10,344 nucleotides of DNA. Origin: an uncultured Selenomonas sp. GTDB taxonomy: Bacteria; Bacillota; Negativicutes; Selenomonadales; Selenomonadaceae. Every line of letters begins with the position of its first letter. Position 1 is the stretch's first letter. Positions 1 through 6,252 of the stretch are shown here, one piece after another. Both the position numbers and the translations under genes were made by a program. The stretch covers positions 1-10,344 of the forward strand of contig CALIBA010000018.1 of NCBI GenBank assembly GCA_938045435.1, in the 5' to 3' direction. The notes below the pieces were generated by a model. The model was given only the letters and a program-made list of their open reading frames with translations, was not told the origin of the DNA and ran no database searches.

Positions 1-189
1 GACGGATATGCGGAGAAGGTGCAGGAGGTGGATTACCGCATCGTCATTCGTTACCGTGCGGATGTGCGCATGACGGATCGTATTCGTTGGGAAGACAAAA
101 CGCTCACGCCGATTGCACCGTCATATCCGCTCGGCGGGAAGAAACGGTGGCTTGTTCTGGAATGCAGGGAGTTGGTGGAGGATGGCTAG
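1..189 (+). CDS. Phage head closure / head-tail adaptor protein (C-terminal 62 residues, 5' end outside window)
   Basis: Frame 1 is open from the first base to TAG at 187-189, giving a 62-residue C-terminal fragment. It contains an RYRADVRMTDRIRW stretch and then KKRWLVLECREL near the end. This pattern (basic beta strand, 'D-R-I-xW' turn, a second strand ending in a W-L/x-L-x-C core) is typical of small head-tail joining proteins of the SPP1 gp16 / HK97 gp7-like head-closure group, which sit below the connector and stop DNA leaking from the filled capsid. Its position directly before an HK97 gp10-like gene and a tail terminator fits the usual siphovirus order. The stop overlaps the next gene: ATG at 182 lies inside the last codons. 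The family call rests on pattern recognition and gene order, since the N-terminal half is not visible. Confidence 0.7.
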   Translation, partial: DGYAEKVQEVDYRIVIRYRADVRMTDRIRWEDKTLTPIAPSYPLGGKKRWLVLECRELVEDG

Positions 190-580
190 ATATAGAGGAT
201 TCGTCTCTGCCGAGAAGATCCTCTCGGAACTCGGCGCGGAGGCGACGGCTGCGGCAAAGGAAGCACTCGCCGCCGGCGCAGACGATGTGGTCGCGGAGGC
301 GAAGAACCGCTGTCCCGTCTATACGGGAACAGATAAGCGCGTGGTAAAGGGCGCACTACGCGACTCCATCCACAAGCGACTGCGACGCAAGGACGGCTCC
401 GTTTGGAGGATCGCAGCAGATGCAGAGTCGCAGGATGGCGTATTCTACGGTACACTCGTCGAATTCAGCCCGCGCATCAACAAGCCGTTCCTCTATCCGG
501 CGCTTGATGCCAAGAAGGACGGGATCCGCTCTGCAATCGTCGATGCCGTGCGTATGGCAATACGGAGGAGAGGGAAATGA
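182..580 (+). CDS. HK97 gp10-like head-tail/tail component protein
   Basis: This 132-residue protein belongs to the HK97 gp10 family, a minor component at the head-tail interface of siphophages. Visible hallmarks are an Ala/Glu-rich N-terminal helix (about residues 11-42), the conserved CPVYTG turn (44-49) followed by GALRDSI (57-63), a YGTLVEF strand (89-95) and KPFLYPALD (101-109) leading into a basic C-terminal helix. Length is normal for the family. ATG 182 was chosen over the in-frame ATG at 113 because family members begin near MARYRGF, AGGGAG at 166-171 is well spaced, and the longer version would overlap the upstream gene by 77 bases. The gene overlaps the upstream stop by 8 bases and the next start by ATGA (577-580), so translation is probably coupled. 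Confidence 0.85.
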   Translation: MARYRGFVSAEKILSELGAEATAAAKEALAAGADDVVAEAKNRCPVYTGTDKRVVKGALRDSIHKRLRRKDGSVWRIAADAESQDGVFYGTLVEFSPRINKPFLYPALDAKKDGIRSAIVDAVRMAIRRRGK

Positions 581-939
581 GCGTGGCACGAATGGTGTAT
601 CAGGCACTTGTGCGCTCGAAGGAGCTGACGCAGCTTCTCTCGCATGGGAAGAAGGGCATCTATCACGGGCGCAGTTCCAATGCAGGGACGTATCCCGTTC
701 TCGTCTACTCCGTCATTTCCGACGTTCCTGCGCTCTCGGTAGATGGTATGGAGCTAGAGCGACGCGTGACGGTGCGTATTCACATTCTGACGAAGGACGG
801 CCGCTTTCGGGAGATTCATAAAGCCGTACAGAAGGCACTTCTGCCGATCGGCTTTGTACGGGCACAGACGCAGGAACTTGTCGAGAAAGATATATTCGTG
901 GAAATCACAGATTACAGAACAGCAGTGGAGGGAGAATAA
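577..939 (+). CDS. Tail terminator / tail completion protein (DUF3168-like)
   Basis: This 120-residue protein has the layout of small tail-terminator proteins (lambda gpU / SPP1 gp17 / DUF3168 type), which form the ring that ends tail tube growth and docks the tail to the head. Seen in sequence: an N-terminal helix with 'L..S.EL..LL' (about residues 8-22), a YPVLVYSVISDVP strand (39-51), 'DGMELERRVTVRIHILTKDG' (56-75), a helix REIHKAVQKALLPIGF (78-93) and a terminal strand. The start is the ATG of an ATGA overlap with the upstream stop, preceded by GGAGGAGAGGG. It sits immediately before the major tail protein, the normal place for this gene. The family assignment comes from pattern and context, so a related small connector protein is the main alternative. 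Confidence 0.72.
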   Translation: MSVARMVYQALVRSKELTQLLSHGKKGIYHGRSSNAGTYPVLVYSVISDVPALSVDGMELERRVTVRIHILTKDGRFREIHKAVQKALLPIGFVRAQTQELVEKDIFVEITDYRTAVEGE

Positions 940-940
940 A

Positions 941-1540
941 ATGCCAAGTCCAACACCAACAGCAAAGCCCGCCGCAAATCTTACGAGCGGGCAGTTCATC
1001 AACATCCAGAAACTTCATATCGCCAAGATGCTCACCGATGTAGCAGGAGGGGCGGCGACCTACGAAGCTCCGATTCCACTCGGGAAACTGCTCCGTAAGG
1101 TGGACATCAAGCCGCAGACGAATCAGGCGGAGCTGTTTGCCGACGGGCAGTCCGTGGATACGGCGTCGAATACCGCATCCTACGATCTGACCTTTGACAC
1201 TGCCGCGCTTCCATTGGAATACACAGCGTATCTTTTGGGACATACCATCGAAAATGGCGTGATGAAGGCGGGCAAGGACGATGTCGCACCGTATTTCGCT
1301 GTGCTCTTTCAGTCGGACAAGCGTAACGGCAAGAAGAGATACACCAAATTCTACAAAGTCCAATTCACGGAACCCTCCGAGAGCGGCAACTCGAAGCAGG
1401 AGAACATCCAGTTCGACACACCGACACTGACGGCAAAGGCGATCTACCGACTCTCGGACGGGCTGTCCTACGCCAAGGCAGACGAGGAGGCGGCGGGCTT
1501 TGCCGCTGAGACTGGGACGAAGTGGTACGAGCAGGTCTGA
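941..1540 (+). CDS. Major tail tube protein (phi13-type)
   Basis: The 199-residue product is the tube protein that polymerises into the hollow tail shaft. Family features of phi13-type major tail proteins are clear: LHIAKMLTDVAGGAATYEAPIPLGKL (25-50), FADGQSVDTAS (66-76, the 'ADD-xP-E-A' motif equivalent), the LTFDTAALPLEYTAYLLGH segment (83-101), APYFAVLFQSDKRNGKKRYTKFYKVQF (116-142), the DTPTLTAKAIYR strand (159-170), and a C-terminal KWYEQV. ATG 941 was chosen because GGAGGGAGAA lies at 927-936; an in-frame ATG at 854 would overlap the previous gene by 86 bases. The N-terminus (MPSPTPTAKP) is Pro/Thr rich and probably a flexible arm. The tube protein is followed by the chaperone frameshift pair and the tape measure, as in most siphoviruses. 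Confidence 0.88.
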   Translation: MPSPTPTAKPAANLTSGQFINIQKLHIAKMLTDVAGGAATYEAPIPLGKLLRKVDIKPQTNQAELFADGQSVDTASNTASYDLTFDTAALPLEYTAYLLGHTIENGVMKAGKDDVAPYFAVLFQSDKRNGKKRYTKFYKVQFTEPSESGNSKQENIQFDTPTLTAKAIYRLSDGLSYAKADEEAAGFAAETGTKWYEQV

Positions 1541-1551
1541 GGGAGGACATG

Positions 1552-1866
1552 ATGGATACACCGAAACTGCATATTGCGGGCAGGGAGATCACGCCGAATT
1601 CTCCGAAGATGAAGGTGTGGCGCGAGTTCCTTGCTTTTTTTGATGCCGACAAGGAAGGTCTGAGCCTTGAAGCTTTTCTGGACGAACACGTTCGACTGAT
1701 CGTTCTCGGATTCGGCAGGGATGAAGTGACTCGGGAATCCGTGGAGGAGAATGTGGATATCGCGGATATCGTACCACTCACCCGTGCACTCTTCCGTTGG
1801 ATTCAGTCGCTGACGTTTTCCAAACTGGTGAACCTCCCAAACGAGGAGACGGGGAAAGAGGCGTAG
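1552..1866 (+). CDS. Tail assembly chaperone, short (gpG-like) form
   Basis: This is the 104-residue zero-frame product between the tube and tape measure genes, where siphoviruses encode their tail assembly chaperone. It is acidic and mostly helical (WREFLAFFDADKEGLSLEAFLDEHVRLIVLGFG, 23-55; a second helical part 66-96). No enzymatic motif is seen. ATG 1552 fits GGGAGG at 1541-1546 with 5-base spacing; the adjacent ATG 1549 is only 2 bases from it and the farther in-frame GTG 1522 lies inside the tube gene. In phage lambda, gpG and its frameshift extension gpGT bind the tape measure and recruit tube subunits; the same role is inferred here from position and the frameshift architecture. The stop TAG (1864-1866) lies in the loop of the predicted frameshift stem-loop. 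Confidence 0.82.
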   Translation: MDTPKLHIAGREITPNSPKMKVWREFLAFFDADKEGLSLEAFLDEHVRLIVLGFGRDEVTRESVEENVDIADIVPLTRALFRWIQSLTFSKLVNLPNEETGKEA

Positions 1867-1878
1867 TTCTTTCTCCGT
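1836..1878 (+). promoter_or_regulatory. Programmed -1 ribosomal frameshift site: slippery heptamer plus stem-loop
   Basis: The heptamer CCCAAAC (1836-1842) is in the exact X XXY YYZ register of the upstream ORF (codons CCA, AAC). After a six-base spacer (1843-1848) comes a stem with arms 1849-1858 and 1869-1878: ten pairs, nine Watson-Crick and one G-U. The stem can be extended inward by A1859-T1868 and G1860-T1867, leaving a six-base loop that holds the zero-frame stop codon. Slippery heptamer, 5-9 base spacer and stable stem are the standard parts of -1 frameshift signals, and tail chaperone genes are a well-known place for them. The pairing was worked out by hand and not energy-scored. Confidence 0.83.
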
Positions 1879-2039
1879 ACCAGAACTTACTGCGCTACTA
1901 CGAGCGGCTGCAGTCCGCCTACGGGTGGACAATGCAGGAAATCGACAGGCACGAGATTGCGTTCCTGCTCGATCAGCTTGTGGTAACGGCACTGTGCGAA
2001 CAGCAGCAATGTGAACGCTATATTGACGACGTGATGTAG
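1842..2039 (+). CDS. Tail assembly chaperone T-extension, expressed as a -1 frameshift fusion with the preceding ORF
   Basis: This stretch is in the -1 frame relative to the chaperone ORF beginning at 1552. If the ribosome slips at C CCA AAC (1836-1842), decoding continues from base 1842 and adds 65 residues after the first 97, for a 162-residue fusion. The added part begins RGDGERGVVL and then reads SPYQNLLRYYERLQSAYGWT, with a following helix rich in E, Q and L, like the 'T' domains of lambda-type gpGT proteins that bind the tape measure. There is no convincing independent start: ATG 1797 lies well inside the upstream ORF without a ribosome binding site, and ATG 1932 would remove most of the conserved-looking helix. 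It ends at TAG 2037-2039, 12 bases before the tape measure GTG. Confidence 0.82.
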   Translation, partial: RGDGERGVVLSPYQNLLRYYERLQSAYGWTMQEIDRHEIAFLLDQLVVTALCEQQQCERYIDDVM

Positions 2040-2051
2040 GGAGGGGATAGG

Positions 2052-4604
2052 GTGGCAAAGCGCGGACAAAAGATTGATGAACTCTATCTCGACATCGGTC
2101 TCAACATCGCACAGCTGCAGCTGGACTTTGACACGGCGGGCAAGACCGTCTCCGACTCCATTGCACGACTCAACAGTAAGGCGAATAATATCCATCTGAA
2201 ACTGGATGCTGACCTCGCGAAACTCGACGGTGTGGGGACGGAGCTGGATAAGATCAGGGTACGCCATCAGGCGATCAATCGCGAACTGGATATTCAGCGG
2301 CAGAAAGAACAGATTCTTGCCGCTGTCCTCCAATCCGCAAAGAAGAATGACGGCGTGGACAGCGCATCCTATCGCCGTGCGGAGAGCAATCTCCTGCGTC
2401 AGCAACGAACCGTCGCACAGACCGAAGCCGAGGTGCGGAAACTCAACGCACGTCTCAAGGAGAGCGCAGTGCTCTCCAGCACGCTCGGCGGGCGCATCTC
2501 CGCAGGAATGACGGCGGCACAGACAGGTGTTCGGAATCTCACGAGCGGATTCAACGTCCTCTCGGCAAAGATGGCTGCCGTTATGGCCGTTGCGGCGACA
2601 GGAGCAGGGCTGTTCAGCATCACCAAAGACGCGATGCTTGCGGGTGAGAATGTCTACAAGCTCACACAGCGGCTTCATGTCTCTGCAGGTGAGGCTGCGA
2701 TGCTCAATCGGGTGTTTCAGCTTGCGGATACGGATATCAAGAGCATTATCCCTCTGATCGCACGTCTCGACAAGCAGGTATCTGCAGCGGGCAATTCTGG
2801 CAATGGCACGTCTCGCGCACTCTCGCGTTTTGGTATTGCGCTCAAAGATCAGCAGGGCAATCTCCTGCCGCTCAATGAGCAGTTGGCGCAGCTTGCCAAG
2901 GGATACAAGACAGCAAGCGAAGCGGGAATGGAGGAAGCGTATACCGCTGAAGTCCTCGGTGCGCGTGGAGCGGCTCTTATCCCGATTCTCGAACAGTATG
3001 ATGATCTGATGACGATTTCATCTCGCGTCAAGACCACAGGTCTGCTCGACCCGGCACAGGCACATGAAACATACCTCAAATGGCGTGCGATGGAGATGGA
3101 AGCGGGGCAGCTGAAACTTGCCCTCGGTGCGGCGCTGCTTCCTGCCGCCGAAGAACTCATGCCGGAGATCAATGACGGCTTCGAGTCTCTTGTTGAAACG
3201 ATTCGGGATAACAAGGACGAAATCAAGGACACCGTGCTCGGATGGGGCGAGGCACTCAAGACTGTCGCAGAATTGGCGGGCTTTGTCGGCGAGCAGATTC
3301 ATAAGGTCAATGAACACGCAGAAGCAAATTCATGGCTCGTGAAAAATCATCCTGTGGCATCTCCGTTGATTGCGATCCCGTTTCTCGGTGGTACGGTTCT
3401 TGACGCGCTCTACGGGGATGAATACAAGCAGTACCAAGAACAGCAGAAGATTGCCAAAGAGAAAGCGGCGGCAGAGGAGAAGGCGCGTGTCGAAGCGGAG
3501 AAGAACGCTAAGGCGCAGGAGCAGAATGCGAAAGCGGCACAAATCCGTGCGGCAGCTGAGAAAGATGCCGCAAAAACGGTCAGTGAATCTGCAAAGGCGA
3601 CCGCACAATTGACGGACAACCTATATGCACTGACGCACACGGACATCCAGAACAGCCTTCACAGTCTGGATCGCGAATCCTTTGAGTTCTTCCAGAAGGG
3701 GGCAGATCCTCATCTCATCGACGAATACCGTCTGGCAAAGGAAGCGAAGATTTACGCTGACTTTCAGCGGGACGTTGTGGACAAGGCGAATGCGCTCTAC
3801 AAGACCGACCTGCAGAACAAGCTGGACTCCATCGCCCGTGAAGCCGATGCCTTTCGTCAGAAGGGCTTGGACGAGCTGCAGACGCAGAACTGGCTCAGCG
3901 AGAGCAAGGCGCGGGTGATGGAACAGTGGGAGCGGGACGTTGCATCCAATATAGACTCGATCTGGAAAACGGAACTGGAGAATCGCCTTGCTGAGATTGA
4001 ACGCGAGAAGGATGCGTGGGTGCAGAAAGGTCTGGACGAGGTCGAGGCAACACGCTGGGCAGAGAAGGAAAAGCTCGATGCCAAACGCAACGCCGCTCTG
4101 GAAGTCCTCCGCTCCCAGAAAGAGGAACTGCAGGTGTTCAAGAAGTCCGGGCAAGTCGGATTGATGGAGTACCTGCGCAAAAAGAATAAATTTACGGCAG
4201 AGGATTTGGGGCTGACGCCGGAATTGCTTCAACAGTTCCAGTCCGGGCGCAAATGGGCGATGGAGAATCTCCTGCCGAATTTCGCTCCAGAGAAGCGTGA
4301 GGACGGTTCCCACATCCGTGTCAATGGGCAGGAGTTCTCATACTCGGAAATGATGGCAGGATTGGGGCAACAAGCGCAGAGCATCCAAACTGCGGGGCAG
4401 AATGTTCTTTCCTCTCAAAATACTCCCCAGTCCGCGCCATCTATGACGGACAACCGCCAAATTCACATACAGGTGCAAATCGAGAACGCCGTCACGGAGG
4501 ACAACGAGGGAATGCGTATGCTTGCCGACCATGTCGCTGACCGTATCCGTCCCGCCGTCGAGAACGCTCTAGGGGGTGATTCCAATTCATATTCACATTG
4601 GTGA
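2052..4604 (+). CDS. Phage tail tape measure protein
   Basis: This 850-residue protein is the largest in the window. It sets tail length and is packed inside the tube, later moving out ahead of the DNA. Residues 60-140 form a charged coiled-coil-like region; 173-190 is a hydrophobic segment (MAAVMAVAATGAGLF core); 195-390 resembles the conserved TP901-type tape measure core (KLTQRLHVSAGEA, RALSRFGIALKD, EVLGARGAALIPIL, LALGAALLPAAEELMPEI). About 460-520 is an Ala/Lys/Glu-rich helix, and 530-694 contains three tandem 55-residue repeats. The C-terminus (QIHIQVQIENAV ... NALGG) is typical of the family. Start is GTG 2052, preceded by GGGAGGGG at 2039-2046. At roughly 0.15 nm per residue the tail would be about 125 nm, an inference from the usual ruler rule. 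The end overlaps the next gene by 29 bases. Confidence 0.93.
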   Translation: MAKRGQKIDELYLDIGLNIAQLQLDFDTAGKTVSDSIARLNSKANNIHLKLDADLAKLDGVGTELDKIRVRHQAINRELDIQRQKEQILAAVLQSAKKNDGVDSASYRRAESNLLRQQRTVAQTEAEVRKLNARLKESAVLSSTLGGRISAGMTAAQTGVRNLTSGFNVLSAKMAAVMAVAATGAGLFSITKDAMLAGENVYKLTQRLHVSAGEAAMLNRVFQLADTDIKSIIPLIARLDKQVSAAGNSGNGTSRALSRFGIALKDQQGNLLPLNEQLAQLAKGYKTASEAGMEEAYTAEVLGARGAALIPILEQYDDLMTISSRVKTTGLLDPAQAHETYLKWRAMEMEAGQLKLALGAALLPAAEELMPEINDGFESLVETIRDNKDEIKDTVLGWGEALKTVAELAGFVGEQIHKVNEHAEANSWLVKNHPVASPLIAIPFLGGTVLDALYGDEYKQYQEQQKIAKEKAAAEEKARVEAEKNAKAQEQNAKAAQIRAAAEKDAAKTVSESAKATAQLTDNLYALTHTDIQNSLHSLDRESFEFFQKGADPHLIDEYRLAKEAKIYADFQRDVVDKANALYKTDLQNKLDSIAREADAFRQKGLDELQTQNWLSESKARVMEQWERDVASNIDSIWKTELENRLAEIEREKDAWVQKGLDEVEATRWAEKEKLDAKRNAALEVLRSQKEELQVFKKSGQVGLMEYLRKKNKFTAEDLGLTPELLQQFQSGRKWAMENLLPNFAPEKREDGSHIRVNGQEFSYSEMMAGLGQQAQSIQTAGQNVLSSQNTPQSAPSMTDNRQIHIQVQIENAVTEDNEGMRMLADHVADRIRPAVENALGGDSNSYSHW
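3639..4133 (+). repeat. Three tandem 165-bp (55-residue) degenerate repeats in the tape measure gene
   Basis: Copies lie at 3639-3803, 3804-3968 and 3969-4133 (residues 530-584, 585-639, 640-694). Each starts T-[DE]-[IL]-[QE]-N-x-L, has a QKG at position 19-21 followed by an acidic turn, and the first two end with a basic K at position 55 (NALYK, DSIWK). Copies 1 and 2 align over all 55 positions without gaps; copy 3 matches well through about position 30 (TELENRL, WVQKGLDEVEATRW) and then diverges. The repeats are recognisable at protein level only, so they are old. Such repeats in tape measure proteins usually form regular helical rods. Confidence 0.8.
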
Positions 4605-4917
4605 GGTCAGAACGCTTTCCGTTGAAAACTGGCAGATCGTTCCCGATGATCGTCAGCAGCTCTTGGAGATTGTCGGCGGCGCGGTCGTGCAGGATTTCGG
4701 ACACATCACGGAGGGCGACCGTATTTCCTGTACGGTCACGGTTACTGACACCGACTGGGAGAAAATCAAGGGATATTGGGACAGCCGCGCGATGGTGTCC
4801 GTGACCGATGAGGGCGGGAACATCCTGCCCTCTATGCGCGTCGTGGTGAAGTCCTACGAGTACGTGGTGCATTTCCCGAAGGTATATAAACTGTCTCTGG
4901 AATTTTGGAGGGTATGA
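4576..4917 (+). CDS. Small tail protein of unknown function (follows tape measure)
   Basis: This protein of about 113 residues is not one I can name. It is beta-rich, with no signal peptide or membrane segment. Visible parts are HIHIGEVRTLSVENWQIVPD near the N-terminus, an acidic central region (TEGDRISCTVTVTDTDWEKIKGYWD), a glycine turn (DEGGNILPS) and a terminal strand pattern KVYKLSLEFWRV. The place just after the tape measure suggests a distal tail or tip structural component. The start is uncertain: an in-frame TAG at 4570-4572 limits it, GTG 4576 is the only conventional start but has little in the way of a ribosome binding site, while AGGGGGTG (4571-4578) is ideally spaced for an unusual ATT at 4585. 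The gene overlaps the tape measure end by 29 bases, so coupled reinitiation is likely. Confidence 0.72.
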   Translation: MIPIHIHIGEVRTLSVENWQIVPDDRQQLLEIVGGAVVQDFGHITEGDRISCTVTVTDTDWEKIKGYWDSRAMVSVTDEGGNILPSMRVVVKSYEYVVHFPKVYKLSLEFWRV

Positions 4918-4919
4918 CA

Positions 4920-5333
4920 ATGGCAGAACTGCTGCATATCTATATGAACAATCCGACCGAGGGCGGCAAAGACGGAACAGCGGTCAGCTCCGGCACGGAA
5001 CTCTCTCCGATCTCCGTTCTGCTCGATGCGGGCAAGGGCGAGCAGAAAGCCGTCAAATGTGCGGTGCGCTGCGAGAGCGGCTTCCATATCGACGGGGAAC
5101 TGACGATCAAATTCGTCGGCGATCATGCGGATAAGTGGAAAGCCGCGACGGATAACAAATACACTGCCGAGACAGCATTGGAATCTGCCGAGTGGAAAGA
5201 CAGTATCGCATTATCCAATGTTGCCGATAAGAATACGATTTTCTGGGTCAAGGCACTCAGCAGTGCAGATGAGCCGCCGCAGCAGGATACGAGCGTGGAC
5301 ATTCAGGCAGAGGGACTCCTAGTCTCGAATTGA
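4920..5333 (+). CDS. Phage tail-tip structural protein, unknown function
   Basis: The 137-residue product begins MAELLHIYMNNPTEGGKDGT and continues ELSPISVLLDAG, AVKCAVRCESGFHIDGELTIKF, then ends PPQQDTSVDIQAEGLLVSN. This 'LHIYxNNPTxGGxDGT ... QxDTSV' style resembles small structural proteins that I associate with tail regions of Bacillota prophages; alternating hydrophobic strands suggest an immunoglobulin-like beta sandwich, which is inference. ATG 4920 is chosen because TTGGAGGGT at 4905-4913 gives a good ribosome binding site with about 6-base spacing; ATG 4914 is too close. It starts two bases after the upstream stop. It probably contributes to the tail surface or tip. No catalytic motif is present. 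Confidence 0.75.
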   Translation: MAELLHIYMNNPTEGGKDGTAVSSGTELSPISVLLDAGKGEQKAVKCAVRCESGFHIDGELTIKFVGDHADKWKAATDNKYTAETALESAEWKDSIALSNVADKNTIFWVKALSSADEPPQQDTSVDIQAEGLLVSN

Positions 5334-5343
5334 GGAGGTTCGT

Positions 5344-6252
5344 ATGGCGTTCAAATACATCAATCCGGGCTATGCGGAGCTGCTCTCGGTTCGTGGCGGC
5401 ACGACGGTGACGGGCGAGCAGTACAGCAAGACGGGCGTATCCTTCTGGCAGCCGACCAGTGATAAAGGTCTGACGATTTCAGAATTCCCTGCAGAGCTTT
5501 ACGGGAAATTGGATCTGTACTTCAAAGCACCGGAGAATGCAGACCGTGCCAAACTTACCCTTGCAATTGGAGGCTACATCATCGTTAGTGCGGAAACGTC
5601 CTGGAGCAGGTGGCACATGAAGGGAGACAACAATAACGATACCATTGCCACTTCCGACAGCATTCGCGTAAATGCAGTCAATACTTTGTGGTTTCATGTC
5701 AAACCGGGGCAGAACCATGACGGTATCTTTCGGGCACTCTTGAACGAACGCGAGGTTTGCAACAAGCAGGACTGCTCTTTTTGGTACGCCTACAGTTCCA
5801 GTGAAAAGACCATAACAGTTTACAGCAGAACCGAAGACATTCTCATTTCGAATCTCATTCTCTCGGACGAGGAGATCAGTCCGAGAGAGCAGATTATCAT
5901 GCTGCCCGTCCAAGCGCCGCAGACGAATATGACCGACTGCGGCGATGGAAGTTATGAGGCGACGGCTGCGAATCAAGAGATTCTGCAAACGGTCGATGTT
6001 GCCACCCTGTCCGCGCAGTATGGCGCGGACTCGCGTGTGACGGGGATTTCTCTTCTCGGCAATCCTGCCTACCGCACGGCAGAGGGACTGTGTGCTCTGA
6101 CGGCTCTTGAAAAGAGCGGCGGGAATATCACGGAATACGGCAGACATATCGCCGAACAGAATCCAACATCAGTTGTGATGGACACGCGCACTGTCTCCAT
6201 GACGATTGAAGAACTCACGGGGCGGCAGTTTGGATGGAGAGCGGGAACATGA
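5344..6252 (+). CDS. Tail-tip structural protein with probable lectin-like beta-sandwich domain
   Basis: This 302-residue protein starts at ATG 5344 after GAGGAGG (5333-5339). Residues about 1-50 form a short N-terminal module (FKYINPGYAELL, GVSFWQPTS), and about 52-190 look like a jelly-roll or LamG/concanavalin-like fold: LDLYFKAPENADRAKLTLAIGG, a WHMKGDNNND loop, NTLWFHVKPGQNHDGIFRALLNE, ISNLILSDEEISPREQIIMLP. A linker with 'NMTDCGDGSYEATAANQEIL' begins about 200 and the last 100 residues end in TIEELTGRQFGWRAGT. The lectin-like fold is inferred from strand pattern only. Bases about 5580-5880 are clearly AT-richer than the flanks, suggesting the middle domain was exchanged. The stop overlaps the next start as ATGA (6249-6252). 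A role in the adhesion apparatus is likely from position. Confidence 0.72.
   Translation: MAFKYINPGYAELLSVRGGTTVTGEQYSKTGVSFWQPTSDKGLTISEFPAELYGKLDLYFKAPENADRAKLTLAIGGYIIVSAETSWSRWHMKGDNNNDTIATSDSIRVNAVNTLWFHVKPGQNHDGIFRALLNEREVCNKQDCSFWYAYSSSEKTITVYSRTEDILISNLILSDEEISPREQIIMLPVQAPQTNMTDCGDGSYEATAANQEILQTVDVATLSAQYGADSRVTGISLLGNPAYRTAEGLCALTALEKSGGNITEYGRHIAEQNPTSVVMDTRTVSMTIEELTGRQFGWRAGT

Noticed and set aside
1852..1858. GGGAAAG, identical to the lambda G-T slippery heptamer, near the end of the short chaperone ORF
   Set aside because: It is not in the X XXY YYZ register of this ORF (codons there are GGG AAA GAG), so tandem slippage would not re-pair well. CCCAAAC at 1836-1842 is in the right register, and these bases instead form one arm of the stem.
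1797..2039. An independent 80-residue gene starting at ATG 1797
   Set aside because: The ATG lies inside the well-supported chaperone ORF without a ribosome binding site, and its first 15 codons would be translated out of frame from that coding sequence. The -1 fusion explains the ORF better.
1887..2678. A 263-codon open frame on the minus strand opposite the chaperone and tape measure start
   Set aside because: It spans several real + strand genes, has Cys-, His- and Leu-rich composition typical of antisense shadows, and shows no recognisable motif or ribosome binding site.
3621..4313. A 230-codon minus-strand open frame opposite the tape measure repeats
   Set aside because: Its leucine/phenylalanine-rich sequence mirrors the Glu/Lys/Gln-rich helices of the tape measure; it is a codon-bias shadow.
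6234..6248. Earlier start (ATG 6234) for the hub-like protein
   Set aside because: ATG 6249 forms the ATGA overlap used repeatedly in this operon and is well spaced from GGAGAGCGGG, which overlaps the earlier start.
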